Assembly: GCA_046593925.1 (NCBI GenBank)
Contig: JBKJQN010000092.1
Location: 1-26,132, forward strand
Reading direction: 5' to 3'
Source of the DNA: JAYVYM01 sp046593925
GTDB taxonomy: Bacteria > Actinomycetota > Actinomycetes > Mycobacteriales > SCTD01
Length of the DNA stretch: 26,132 bases
The notes under the pieces were generated by a model. That model was not told the DNA's origin and searched no databases. It was given only the letters and a program-made list of their open reading frames with translations. Of this stretch, positions 7,315 through 14,627 are shown piece after piece (position 1 is the first letter of the stretch; each line of letters begins with the position of its first letter). A program made the translations under genes and the position numbers.

Positions 7315-7446
7315 TCCGCTCGGCGAAGGCGTGGACCGGGGGCCAGCACCTCGATCGACCGCCACACCCGGTCGCGCTGGCGACCTGAGCCGGTCAGACT
7401 GTCGGCGCCGACCAGCGGCGCGAGGTTGCGGTAGACGTTCTGCGGC
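7304..7446 (-). pseudogene. Remnant resembling the C-terminal winged helix of a Fic-family protein
   Basis: A minus-strand stretch reads VYRNLAPLVGADSLTGSGRQ then RDRVWRSIEVLA, and one frame over it continues HAFAERTGRR. This resembles the end of Fic-domain proteins, where a winged helix (VYR..LxxLVEAGLL...RKRDQVW) is followed by a short helix naming the last domain. No start, no Fic core motif HPFxxGNGR, and a frameshift are seen, so this is a decayed fragment. The identification is from memory of the family and moderately uncertain. The rest of 7266-7580 contains the terminator and no other gene that I can support. Confidence 0.35.
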
Positions 7447-7580
7447 GCAATGCTGGTTTTGGGGCCGACTGTTCAGGCTCCGGTCGAGCCTTGTCGCATA
7501 CCTTCAGCAGCATGGCGACGCTGTCGAAAAGTCTGGTCGAGCAGCGGATGCGCCAGGCCGCCCGCCCTTCTGCGCACAGT

Positions 7581-7958
7581 TCAGCGCACGATGATGGTGC
7601 CGTGCATGGAGGGGTGCACCTTGCAGCTGATCGCGTAGCTGCCGGGTTTGCTGGGAGCGGTGAAGGAGCCCGGGTGCGCCTTGTCGAAGGAGCCGGTGTC
7701 GAAGGACCCGTCCTCAGCGGTGACGGTGTGCGGCTCGTCGTCGCCGTCGATGACCTGCACCTTCGTACCCGGCGCGACAGTGAGCGCGGGCAGCGTGTAC
7801 TGCGCCACCGTGTACGTGCTCGCGGCGCCCCCCGCCGACGAGGTCGGTGTACCGGTAGGTCCGTTGCCGTTGGCACTACTCGAGCCCGGGCTGCCGCACG
7901 CGGCGAGCAGCAACGAGGCGGGCACGGCGGCAGCCAGCAGGAGTCGCGTACGTGTCAT
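7581..7958 (-). CDS. Cupredoxin (plastocyanin/amicyanin-like) lipoprotein
   Basis: Small membrane-anchored type 1 copper protein, 125 aa, likely an electron carrier or copper-binding protein on the outer face of the membrane. The ATG at 7958 gives a clean lipoprotein signal: TRTR, a hydrophobic core and the lipobox LLLAAC with Cys21. A Gly/Ser/Thr-rich linker runs to about residue 48. The cupredoxin domain has the four type 1 copper ligands His77 (in EPHTV), Cys112, His115 and Met118 (in CKVHPSM). The open frame upstream of Met1 has no signal or coding character. It is transcribed away from the small membrane protein at 8068, and the 109-bp gap must hold both promoters. Confidence 0.9.
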   Translation of the reverse strand: MTRTRLLLAAAVPASLLLAACGSPGSSSANGNGPTGTPTSSAGGAASTYTVAQYTLPALTVAPGTKVQVIDGDDEPHTVTAEDGSFDTGSFDKAHPGSFTAPSKPGSYAISCKVHPSMHGTIIVR

Positions 7959-8067
7959 GGGTGCTGTCACGGTTGCTGGCCCCGCCTGGTTCACCCCGGG
8001 CGCCGGTGAACCGTCCGGGTATCCGCACCGTGCTGAACTGTGACAGCCGACGCGCACAGGGGGACCC

Positions 8068-8505
8068 GTGACCACGACCGGCACAAGGACGACAGCCGCC
8101 ACGGACCTGGGACTGCGGGCCGTGGCTGCGGCGGGGCTGCTCGTGTCGGCGTACATCCACCTGCGCCTCGCGCCGGGCTACTCGCTGATCGGTGAGCAGA
8201 TCACCGAGGGGACGCTGTTCCGCGCGCAGGCTGTCGCGGCTGTGCTGGCCGCGGTGGTGCTGCTGATCCGGCGGGGTCGGCTGCCGTGGGTGCCCGGCGC
8301 GCTGGTGGCGGCCGGCTCCCTTGTCGCACTGGTCGGCTCGGTCTACGTCCAGGTGCCTGCGATCGGGCCGTTCCCGCTCATCTACGAGCCGGTCTGGTAC
8401 CCGGAGAAGGTCGTTGCCGTGCTCGCAGCGGCCATCGCGCTGCTCGCCGGCGTGGCCGGGGTGTCCCTGCGGTCGCGCGGCACCGAGCCGGCCCGCAGCC
8501 GGTAA
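8068..8505 (+). CDS. Small four-helix membrane protein, function unknown
   Basis: I do not recognise a named family. The 145-aa product has four predicted membrane segments, near residues 15-35, 48-66, 74-94 and 110-132, with a short extracytoplasmic loop (LAPGYSLIGEQITEG) and a second loop rich in Pro/Tyr/Trp (IGPFPLIYEPVWYPEK). The GTG at 8068 follows AGGGGGA at a good distance. It is divergent from the cupredoxin lipoprotein gene, an association that suggests a shared role at the membrane, but this is inference. It ends 32 bp before the convergent LysR gene. Confidence 0.7.
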   Translation: MTTTGTRTTAATDLGLRAVAAAGLLVSAYIHLRLAPGYSLIGEQITEGTLFRAQAVAAVLAAVVLLIRRGRLPWVPGALVAAGSLVALVGSVYVQVPAIGPFPLIYEPVWYPEKVVAVLAAAIALLAGVAGVSLRSRGTEPARSR

Positions 8506-8536
8506 CCTCAGCCGGGCAGGACGGACTCTTCGGGCG

Positions 8537-9457
8537 TCAGCGGGGGCGGGTGGGCGGCCACTGCTGCTGGGCGATCGCGAGCAGGTCCCTGGCCGGTCCG
8601 GGGGGGCGCTGACCGGCCGGCCAGACGGCTCGCAATGACCTGCTGAGATCGACCCCGTCGAGCGCGACACGGAGCAGCCGGCCGGTGGTGAGCTCGTCCT
8701 GGACGGCCAGGCTGGAAATGACGGCAGGCCCGGCGCCGGCCAGGACTGCGGAGCGCACGGCGCTGGTCGACGACAGCTCGAGCAGCGGCGCGGCGAGGGG
8801 CGCGTGTCCGGCCAGGGCGGCGACCAGCGCCGTGCGGGTGCCGGACGTGGGTTCGCGCTGCACCAGTCGGGTCGCCGCCAGTTCTGCCGCTGTCACGCGT
8901 CGGCGCCGCTTCGCCCACGGGTGGCCGGCCGCTACGACGAGCAGCAGCTGGTCGCGAGCGACGACCGTCCCGTCGAGGCCGTCGGGCAGGCCAGGTCCCT
9001 CCACGAAGCCCAGGTCGGCGGCCGCCGCCAGGACCTGCCGGACGACCTCGGTGCTGTTGACTGCGGCCAGGCTCACCTCGGTCTGCGGGTGGTCGGCGGC
9101 CAGCCGTACGAGCCAGCGGGGCAGCAGGTGTTCGGCGACGGTGAGGCTGGCGGCGACTCGGAGCCGCCCGTCCCGGCCGGCGCGCAAGGAGCTGATCCCG
9201 GCGTCCAGGACGGCGGCCGCGGTCAGCACGTCGCGCCCCCAGTCCGCGAGCAGCGCGCCGGCCGCGGTCAGGGTCGAGCCGCGGGCGCTGCGCTCGACCA
9301 GGGGCAGCCCGACGACCTGCTCCATCCGCTGGATCCGGGCGCTCACCGCGGGCTGGCTGATGCCCCGCACCGCGGCGGCCCGGCCCAGGCTCCCCGTCGT
9401 CGCGACGGCGATCAGCAGCTCGAGCGAGTCGAGGTCCGGAACCCGCTGCGAGAGCAC
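8537..9457 (-). CDS. LysR-family transcriptional regulator
   Basis: LysR-type regulator, 306 aa. The N-terminal helix-turn-helix occupies about residues 8-65, with the classic order LELLIAVATTGSLGRAAAVRGISQPAVSARIQRMEQ and then a wing ending in the variable VERSARGSTLTAAG. The C-terminal effector domain (two-lobed periplasmic-binding fold) starts near residue 95 with LRVAASLTVAEHLLP. A GTG at 9457 is the likely start, with AAGG upstream. It is divergent from the TDT transporter gene, sharing a gap of about 120 bp. By the usual LysR logic it should control that gene and itself. The effector is unknown; for relatives paired with sulfite or dicarboxylate carriers it may be the transported anion or a precursor. 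Confidence 0.92.
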   Translation of the reverse strand: MLSQRVPDLDSLELLIAVATTGSLGRAAAVRGISQPAVSARIQRMEQVVGLPLVERSARGSTLTAAGALLADWGRDVLTAAAVLDAGISSLRAGRDGRLRVAASLTVAEHLLPRWLVRLAADHPQTEVSLAAVNSTEVVRQVLAAAADLGFVEGPGLPDGLDGTVVARDQLLLVVAAGHPWAKRRRRVTAAELAATRLVQREPTSGTRTALVAALAGHAPLAAPLLELSSTSAVRSAVLAGAGPAVISSLAVQDELTTGRLLRVALDGVDLSRSLRAVWPAGQRPPGPARDLLAIAQQQWPPTRPR

Positions 9458-9581
9458 CCACCGACCTTAGTCACCTCATAGCCTGACCTGATGGGTGCAT
9501 CACGCGATGGCCCCTACTGACCGCGCCTTCGGGCGCCCAGGATCAGCGGTGGCAGCCAGCCCCGGCAGACCTGGAGCGAAC

Positions 9582-10775
9582 GTGACCGTCACGACGGACC
9601 GACCGGTGCGCAGCGCACCTGCGCAGCGGCTGTTTCCTGAGCTGGCGCGCCCGGCCGACGCCGTCAAGCACCTCGGGCCGAACTGGTTCGCCGCAGTGAT
9701 GGGGACCGGCATTGTCGCGAACGCCGCGGTCACCCTGCCGGTGCAGGTCGGTGGCCAGCGAGGCTTCGCGCTGGTGGTCTGGGGTGCAGCCGCAGCGCTG
9801 CTCATGGTGCTGATTGCGGCCACGGCGACGCACTGGCTGTGGCACCCGGAGCAGGCTCGGGCGCACATCTCACATCCGGTGATGGGCCATTTCTACGGCG
9901 CCCCGCCGATGGCGATGCTGACCGTCGGCGCGGGCTCCCTGCTCGTCGGCAAGGACGTCATCGGGCTGCGGGCGGCGGTCGACCTGGACTGGCTGCTGTG
10001 GATCGCGGGCACCGTCCTGGGGCTGCTCAGCACCGCGATCGTGCCGTACTTCGCGTTCACCCGGCACGACAACCGGCCGGACAGTGCTTTCGGCGGCTGG
10101 CTGATGCCGATCGTGCCGCCGATGGTCTCGGCCAGCACCGGCGCGCTGCTCGTGCCGTACGCCGCAGCCGGCCAGGTCCGCGAGACCCTGCTGCTGGGCT
10201 GCTACCTGATGTTCGGGCTGTCGCTGTTCGCGAGCCTGGTGGTCATCACCCTGATCTGGGCCCGGTTGGCGCAGTACAAGGTCGGCGCTGCCGCAGCGGT
10301 TCCCACGCTGTGGATCGTGCTCGGGCCGCTGGGCCAGTCGATCACCGCGGCCGGCCTGATGGGCACAGCCGCGCAGAGCGTTCTGCCTGCGCCGTACGCC
10401 GGTGGTGCCGCAGCCCTGGCCTTGTTCTACGGCTTGGCGACCTTTGGCTTCGCCATGCTGTGGCTGTCGATCGCGGCCGCGATCACCATCAGGACCGCTC
10501 GGGAGCACCTGCCGTTCAGCCTCACCTGGTGGAGCTTCACCTTCCCGGTCGGCACCGTCGTGACCGGCACCAGCGGGCTGGCCAGCCGGACCGGCCTGGA
10601 GGTGTTCGTCGTCGCGGCTGTTGCGCTGTACCTGTTCCTGCTCGCTGCCTGGGCCACGGTGTTCGTCCGTACGGCGCGGGGGGCCGCCTCAGGCCGGCTC
10701 CTGCTGCCCGCGCCCGTCGGCGCATTGCTGCTGCACGCTCCCACGCGCCGACGAGCCTGCTCCTCGCGCTGCTGA
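9582..10775 (+). CDS. TDT-family (TehA/SLAC1/Mae1-like) anion transporter
   Basis: Integral membrane carrier or channel of the tellurite-resistance/dicarboxylate transporter family, 397 aa from the GTG at 9582 (GGAG upstream). The frame is open from 9495, but the extra residues are not membrane-like. About ten hydrophobic helices are visible, starting with FGxx-type motif GPNWFAAVMGTGIVANAAV near residue 35, characteristic of the family. Family members export sulfite (Ssu1), carry malate (Mae1) or conduct small anions (TehA, SLAC1). With a LysR regulator divergent from it and sulfur-handling genes downstream, sulfite or a related anion is a reasonable guess but is not proven. The last 25 or so residues are basic and Ala/Leu-rich and of doubtful value. 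Confidence 0.88.
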   Translation: MTVTTDRPVRSAPAQRLFPELARPADAVKHLGPNWFAAVMGTGIVANAAVTLPVQVGGQRGFALVVWGAAAALLMVLIAATATHWLWHPEQARAHISHPVMGHFYGAPPMAMLTVGAGSLLVGKDVIGLRAAVDLDWLLWIAGTVLGLLSTAIVPYFAFTRHDNRPDSAFGGWLMPIVPPMVSASTGALLVPYAAAGQVRETLLLGCYLMFGLSLFASLVVITLIWARLAQYKVGAAAAVPTLWIVLGPLGQSITAAGLMGTAAQSVLPAPYAGGAAALALFYGLATFGFAMLWLSIAAAITIRTAREHLPFSLTWWSFTFPVGTVVTGTSGLASRTGLEVFVVAAVALYLFLLAAWATVFVRTARGAASGRLLLPAPVGALLLHAPTRRRACSSRC

Positions 10776-10826
10776 CCGGCGCTCCCTGACGGTTGCCCGG
10801 CTTCTTCAGCTTTCCGGGGACGAGGT

Positions 10827-10845
10827 GGTCGGGCGGGCCCCGACC
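10827..10845. terminator. Hairpin between two convergent genes
   Basis: GGTCGGG-CGGGC-CCCGACC is a perfect seven-base stem in the 78-bp gap between the TDT gene and the convergent rhodanese gene. A longer pair, CTGACCGGCG (10772-10781) with CGCCGGTCAG (10859-10868), spans both stop codons. A bidirectional terminator is plausible. Confidence 0.42.
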
Positions 10846-10853
10846 GGCAACTC

Positions 10854-11426
10854 TCAGCCGCCGGTCAGGGCGGCGACGGTCCGGGACGCATGGCCCCGGT
10901 CGGTCCGGTTGTACGGCAGCTTCTGTAGGACGCAGCCCATGGCGCAGGTGTTGCTGAGAGCGGCGAAGGTCAATCCACCGCCGACGGCACCGGACAGGAA
11001 GCGCGCCTTGGGCCAGCGCAGGCTGGCCAGGACGCCGCCCAGGACCAGGCTCCCGGCGGTCAGTCGGACCTGCCTTTCGAGCTCCCAGGTGCCGGAGCTC
11101 GAGTCGTGTCGGACGGGCTGTCCGGCGGCCTGCCAGGCAGTGAGGCCCCCGTCCAGCACGGTCAGGTCTTTGGCACCCGCGGAGACCAGCTGCTCGTGGG
11201 CGCTGGCGGCGCGCTGCCCGCTGCGGCACACCAGGGTGACGGGTCCGGTCAGGCCGCTGCCGAGCCGGTCGAGGTGGCCGGGGAGCTGGTCAAGCGGCAG
11301 GTGGTGGCTACCTTCGATTGCCGCGGCGGCGTACTCACCCGGGGTCCGGACGTCCAGTACGGTGGTGCTCCCGGCGGCGAGCTGCTCGGCCAGGGCGGGC
11401 GCGCTGATCATGGCGGGCATGGTCAT
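10854..11426 (-). CDS. Rhodanese with C-terminal DUF2892 membrane domain (YgaP-like)
   Basis: Sulfurtransferase that moves sulfane sulfur from a persulfide donor to an acceptor through its active-site cysteine, 190 aa from the ATG at 11426 (AAGGA upstream). The rhodanese domain is at about residues 8-100, with LDVRTPGEYAAAAIEGS and the active-site loop VCRSGQRA holding Cys67. The C-terminal half is a DUF2892-type membrane anchor with two helices (near 125-140 and 148-165) and the loop SNTCAMGCVLQKLPYNR. This two-domain order matches YgaP. It lies 38 bp downstream of a CstR-like repressor gene on the same strand, which points to defence against sulfide or polysulfide. The domain faces the cytoplasm in characterised relatives. 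Confidence 0.9.
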   Translation of the reverse strand: MTMPAMISAPALAEQLAAGSTTVLDVRTPGEYAAAAIEGSHHLPLDQLPGHLDRLGSGLTGPVTLVCRSGQRAASAHEQLVSAGAKDLTVLDGGLTAWQAAGQPVRHDSSSGTWELERQVRLTAGSLVLGGVLASLRWPKARFLSGAVGGGLTFAALSNTCAMGCVLQKLPYNRTDRGHASRTVAALTGG

Positions 11427-11464
11427 GGTGTCCTTCGAGTCCTCGCGGGTGGTCCGGTCCGGTG

Positions 11465-11728
11465 TCAGGCCAGGGACAGGAAGAGTTTCTCCATGTGGGC
11501 GAGGTCGAGCTCGCCCTGCTCGCCGCCTTCGGCGACGCACTGCTTGAGCCCGCTTGCCACGATGCTGAAGCCGGCCTTGTCCAAGGCACGAGAGACCGCC
11601 GCGAGCTGGGTGACGACGTCCTTGCAGTCCCGGCCCTGCTCGAGCATCCGGATGACCCCGGCGACCTGACCTTCGGCCCGTCGTAGCCGCGCAAGTGCCG
11701 TCTTTACGGCGTCGTCGTTGAGCTGCAC
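11465..11728 (-). CDS. cstR: CsoR/CstR-family repressor, probably persulfide-sensing
   Basis: All-helical repressor of the CsoR/RcnR/CstR family, 87 aa, starting at a GTG with GGAGG four bases upstream. Conserved features are the N-terminal basic DNA-binding helix (ALARLRRAEGQVAGVIRMLE), Cys35 in the DCKDVVTQLAAV motif and Cys64 in GLKQCV. Copper-sensing CsoR has a His four residues before its second Cys. Here that position is Gly60, so the Cys-His-Cys copper site is broken while both thiols remain, the pattern of persulfide-sensing CstR. The rhodanese-DUF2892 gene follows in the same operon, and a CsoR-type operator lies 21 bases upstream. Derepression by cysteine persulfide or polysulfide cross-linking the two thiols is expected. 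Confidence 0.85.
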   Translation of the reverse strand: MQLNDDAVKTALARLRRAEGQVAGVIRMLEQGRDCKDVVTQLAAVSRALDKAGFSIVASGLKQCVAEGGEQGELDLAHMEKLFLSLA

Positions 11729-11748
11729 CGGTCCTCCAGCTTCCGAGC

Positions 11749-11762
11749 TACCCGATGGGGTA
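11749..11762. promoter_or_regulatory. CsoR/CstR-type operator
   Basis: On the minus strand TACCC-CATC-GGGTA is a perfect five-base inverted repeat of the GC-rich TACCC...GGGTA type bound by CsoR-family repressors. It is 20 bases upstream of the repressor start codon at 11728, so autoregulation of the repressor-rhodanese operon is the natural reading. An adjacent repeat ACACGT-N7-ACGTGT (11762-11780) may be a second site. Confidence 0.68.
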
Positions 11763-11780
11763 CACGTGACGACAACGTGT
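11762..11780. repeat. Inverted repeat next to the CsoR-type operator
   Basis: ACACGT-GACGACA-ACGTGT is a perfect six-base inverted repeat that abuts the repressor operator on its upstream side. It could be another operator or part of the promoter; no known regulator is matched. Confidence 0.35.
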
Positions 11781-11971
11781 CAGCCGGCCCTCGGCTTCCC
11801 ACTGACCTCGGTGAACGACCGGCAGCCGGGCCTGGACAAGCTCACCGTCGACGACAGTGATGATCTGCTCAGTCCAGCATCGAGGCGGCGATGGCGGCGC
11901 GGCAGCCGGTGGCGCAGTGCACCCGGACCGGGGCGTCTGCCGAAGCCATGTGCGGGCGGCGGCCAGTTCCG

Positions 11972-12553
11972 TCACGGCCGTTGCGCGAGGAGCAGGGTGT
12001 CGACCGCGACCTGCGCGCCGCACGGACGGTCGACCTGCTCCAGCCGCTGGACCGTGAGTGCTTCGGCGGCCGGACGCAGCAGCTCGACGTCGTACAGCAG
12101 CTCCGGGTCCTGCGGGCCACCGACGCCTCGCTGGAGGTTGTCGCGGTCGTGCCCGAGCACCAGCAGCCGGCCACCCGGCGCGACCGCGTCAGCGCAGCGG
12201 CGTAGGACGCCGGTCAGCTGGTTGCGGGCCAGGTGCAGATAGAGCACCAGCACCAGTTCGTAGGCCCCGACGCCGAGGTCGGCGGTGGTCGCGTCGGCCA
12301 CCTGCCAGTGGACGGACAGGTTGCGCTGCTGCGCTGTGGTCCTGCCGCGCTCCAGGCCGACAGCCGAGAAGTCCAGGGCGGTGACCTGCCAGCCGAGCGC
12401 GGCCAGCCACAGCGCCATCCGGCCCTCGCCGGCCGCGACGTCCAGCGCCCGGCCGGCGGGCAGGGAGCCCAGCAGCGTCGCAGCGAGCGCGTTGGGTTCG
12501 TCCGACCACTGCTGCGCTGCCGCGTAGCGCTTGTCCCAGTGCTCGGCGGTCAT
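11972..12553 (-). CDS. Class I SAM-dependent methyltransferase (TehB-like size)
   Basis: Soluble methyltransferase, 193 aa, Rossmann-like fold. Motif I is clear at about residues 37-50 (ALDVAAGEGRMALWLAALGW), motif II acidic end near TALDFSAVGLERG, and motif IV/post I near YELVLVLYLHLARNQL. The C-terminal strand KRP-type segment (RLEQVDRPCGAQVAVDTLLLAQRP) closes the fold. The opening EHWDKRYAAAQQWSDEPN and the small size recall TehB-type or thiopurine-like methyltransferases. The start ATG at 12553 has GAGAGGA upstream. Only 11 bases separate it from the upstream FAD oxidoreductase stop, so the two form an operon. The substrate is unknown. Confidence 0.85.
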   Translation of the reverse strand: MTAEHWDKRYAAAQQWSDEPNALAATLLGSLPAGRALDVAAGEGRMALWLAALGWQVTALDFSAVGLERGRTTAQQRNLSVHWQVADATTADLGVGAYELVLVLYLHLARNQLTGVLRRCADAVAPGGRLLVLGHDRDNLQRGVGGPQDPELLYDVELLRPAAEALTVQRLEQVDRPCGAQVAVDTLLLAQRP

Positions 12554-12564
12554 CGGAGGTCCTC

Positions 12565-14136
12565 TCAGCGGGCCGGGTCACGCTTGAGCAGCTCGAGCGC
12601 CGCGGCCTTCCCCGAACTCCCGGCGATGCCACCGACGGGCGCGGTGGACGCGCCGCAGGTGAACAGCCCGGCGACGCCGGGGACGGTGTGCCCGGACAAC
12701 CGGCGGGTGGGCCGCAGGAAGGCGAGCTGGTCCAGGCTGATGTCGAGGAACATCGGGTGCGCACCGGGCCAGCGCAGCTCGGCGGCCGCGAACGTGGGGG
12801 TGCGGACGGCGCGGGCGGTGATGCTGGCCCGAAAGCCCGGCGCGTGCTGCTCGACCTGCTCGACCATCGCGTCGGCGAACGCCTCGGCCTGGTCCTCCCA
12901 GCCGCCGTCGACCTCGAAGGGCGCGCTGGGGCAGGCGAGGTAGACGGTGTGCCGGCCGGGTGGGGCGAGGCTGTCGTCGTAGACGCTCGGCGTGAAGCAG
13001 TACGTCGCCGGCGGATCGGGCAACCGGTGGGCCTCAGCGGACAGGAACCCGCGGCGCAGCTGCTCGACGGTGCCGACGTGGGACTGCAGGCCGTTCCAGT
13101 CCCCGGTTTTCGCACCCGGGTAGGGCGGCAGCCGGTCGGTGGCCAGGTGCACGACGAGCTGGACGGCGTTGCCGCGGTGGGCGGCGGCGAGCTCGGCGCC
13201 ATCGCGGCCGGCCAGTGGCGGGTCGAGCAGCTCCAGCAGGGCGGTCTGCACGTCGACGGCGGTGACGACGGCGGCGGCCGGCAGCCGGGTCCCGTCCGCC
13301 AGCACCACCCCCGTGGCGCGACCGCCGCGGGCCTCGATGCGCTCCACGACTGTGCCGGTGCGGACCTCGCCGCCCCATCCCTCCAGCCGTTGCACCAGGG
13401 CGCTGGTCAGGGCCTGCGATCCACCCCGCGGGTGCCACTGGCCGAAAAGGTGGTACGCGGCCTGCCAGAAGACGTAGAACGACCCGCCGGGCTGGTGCGG
13501 CCCGGCTGAGGAATGGCTGGCGAACGAGGCGATGGGGGCGCGCGTCAGCTCGCTGGGCAGTGCGGTCTCCAGCAGCGAGCCGTACGGCGTGACGAGGTCG
13601 TGGGCGAGCCCGATCGGGCCGCCGGCCCGCCGCAGGCCTTGCAACAGCGGCCAGAGCTTGCTGCCCGCAGCCTTGAGCGCCCCGCCGGGGGTCGAGCCGC
13701 TCTCCAGCCCGGTGACGGCGGTCTTCACCAGTGGCACCGCCCGTCGCATGAACGCGGCGTAGGCGTCGGCGTCCGGACGGCTGTGCTCGGCGATCGAGTC
13801 GACGGTGGCGTCGATGCTGCGGTGGAACCGCACGATGCGGCCGTCCCGGAAGAACCCCGTGGCGAACGGATCCATCGGCAGGTACTCCAGGCCTGCACCG
13901 GCCAGGTCGAGCTCCGCCGGTATCCGGGTCATGTTGATGATGTTGTGGGCGGCGGCATGGGTGTTGAAGCGGTGGCCGGGGATCGTCTCGTCGGTCCGCG
14001 ATCCCCCGCCGGCCTTGTCCGCGGCCTCCAGCACCACCACGCGTCTGCCCGCCTTCGCGAGGTAGCAGGCAGCGACGAGGCCGTTGTGGCCACCGCCGAC
14101 AACCAGGACGGGAGCGGACGAGAGGGCCGAGGTCAC
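12565..14136 (-). CDS. FAD-dependent oxidoreductase, phytoene desaturase-like
   Basis: Flavoprotein of the CrtI/phytoene desaturase-amine oxidase superfamily, 523 aa, starting at GTG with AAGGAG eight bases upstream. The N-terminal FAD-binding dinucleotide fold is at about residues 8-45 (VLVVGGGHNGLVAACYLAKAG with the acidic end VVVLEA). The FAD-closing C-terminal motif is at about 488-515 (GLFTCGASTAPVGGIAGSSG). The middle holds a variable substrate domain with HPRGGSQALTSAL and EVRTGTVVERIEARGG. It is closest in general form to the phytoene dehydrogenase-like NAD(P)/FAD oxidoreductases common in actinomycetes, whose substrates are mostly unknown. No other carotenoid genes (CrtB, CrtE, CrtY) lie in the window, so a carotenoid role is not supported. 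It is the first gene of the operon with the methyltransferase. Confidence 0.87.
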   Translation of the reverse strand: MTSALSSAPVLVVGGGHNGLVAACYLAKAGRRVVVLEAADKAGGGSRTDETIPGHRFNTHAAAHNIINMTRIPAELDLAGAGLEYLPMDPFATGFFRDGRIVRFHRSIDATVDSIAEHSRPDADAYAAFMRRAVPLVKTAVTGLESGSTPGGALKAAGSKLWPLLQGLRRAGGPIGLAHDLVTPYGSLLETALPSELTRAPIASFASHSSAGPHQPGGSFYVFWQAAYHLFGQWHPRGGSQALTSALVQRLEGWGGEVRTGTVVERIEARGGRATGVVLADGTRLPAAAVVTAVDVQTALLELLDPPLAGRDGAELAAAHRGNAVQLVVHLATDRLPPYPGAKTGDWNGLQSHVGTVEQLRRGFLSAEAHRLPDPPATYCFTPSVYDDSLAPPGRHTVYLACPSAPFEVDGGWEDQAEAFADAMVEQVEQHAPGFRASITARAVRTPTFAAAELRWPGAHPMFLDISLDQLAFLRPTRRLSGHTVPGVAGLFTCGASTAPVGGIAGSSGKAAALELLKRDPAR

Positions 14137-14234
14137 GGACAGAGCTCCTTGATCGTGGACGGGCGGGGTCGGATGTCGTGTGCACCCGGGATCACCCGTA
14201 CGACCTAGCTGACGCCGAACCCGACGTCAGTCTC

Positions 14235-14627
14235 TCAGGTGGCCGCGACGGCCTGCAGGGCTGCGTTGAGCCGGCGGCCTGCGTCGTCGGCGACCGGCTG
14301 CAGTTCCGGTAGCCCGGGCAGGCTGACCATGACCTGCGGGTCCAGAGCCTGCACCACGGTGCGGTCACCGTCGCGACGCACGACGACGTTGCACGGCAGC
14401 AGCAGTCCGATGCTGCGGTCAATCTCCAACGCCTGGTGCGCCAGCTTCGGGTTGCAGGCGCCCAGAATCAGGTAGGGCTCCATATCGAGGTCGAGCTTCG
14501 TCTTCAGCGTTGCCTGCACGTCGATCTCGGTCAGCACGCCGAACCCCTGCTCGGCCAGCGCCGCTCTGGTCCGCTCAACCGCGTCGTCGAAGCCGAGCGT
14601 CGTGGTGACCGTGCTGCCGTATGTCAT
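14235..14627 (-). CDS. DUF302 family protein
   Basis: Soluble 130-aa DUF302 protein. The family pattern is present along the chain: TTTLGFDDAVERTRAALAEQ, GVLTEIDVQATLKTKL, YLILGACNPKLAHQAL, then GLLLPCNVVVRRDGDRTVV. The conserved ACNP and PCNV cysteine/asparagine positions are both retained. Function is unknown; the family often appears beside sulfur, heme or redox genes and may bind a small cofactor. The ATG at 14627 has GGAGG six bases upstream. It is separated by about 100 bp from the oxidoreductase operon downstream and could be its own unit. Confidence 0.88.
   Translation of the reverse strand: MTYGSTVTTTLGFDDAVERTRAALAEQGFGVLTEIDVQATLKTKLDLDMEPYLILGACNPKLAHQALEIDRSIGLLLPCNVVVRRDGDRTVVQALDPQVMVSLPGLPELQPVADDAGRRLNAALQAVAAT

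Larger units (their letters stand above)
11748..11960 (-). pseudogene. Rhodanese C-terminal remnant in two frames
   Basis: On the minus strand the segment VRVHCATGCRAAIAASMLD shows a rhodanese-like active-site loop (Cys followed by ATGCRA) and the helix after it, then hits TGA. One frame over it continues IITVVDGELVQARLPVV, the expected last strand and helix of the same domain, and ends at 11748. The fold resembles the C-terminal rhodanese of beta-lactamase-fold persulfide dioxygenase fusions, but that part is missing. It lies directly after the methyltransferase gene and before the repressor promoter, so it is probably the scar of a former persulfide gene. A formal frame from GTG at 12023 covers the region but mixes frames. 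Confidence 0.42.

Noticed and set aside
12565..14136. Carotenoid biosynthesis cluster
   Set aside because: The flavoprotein resembles phytoene desaturases, but no phytoene synthase, prenyl synthase or cyclase is nearby.
13034..14185. Second long minus frame over the FAD oxidoreductase
   Set aside because: Arg/Pro-rich shadow in another frame of the same strand; the FAD motifs are in the 12565-14136 frame.
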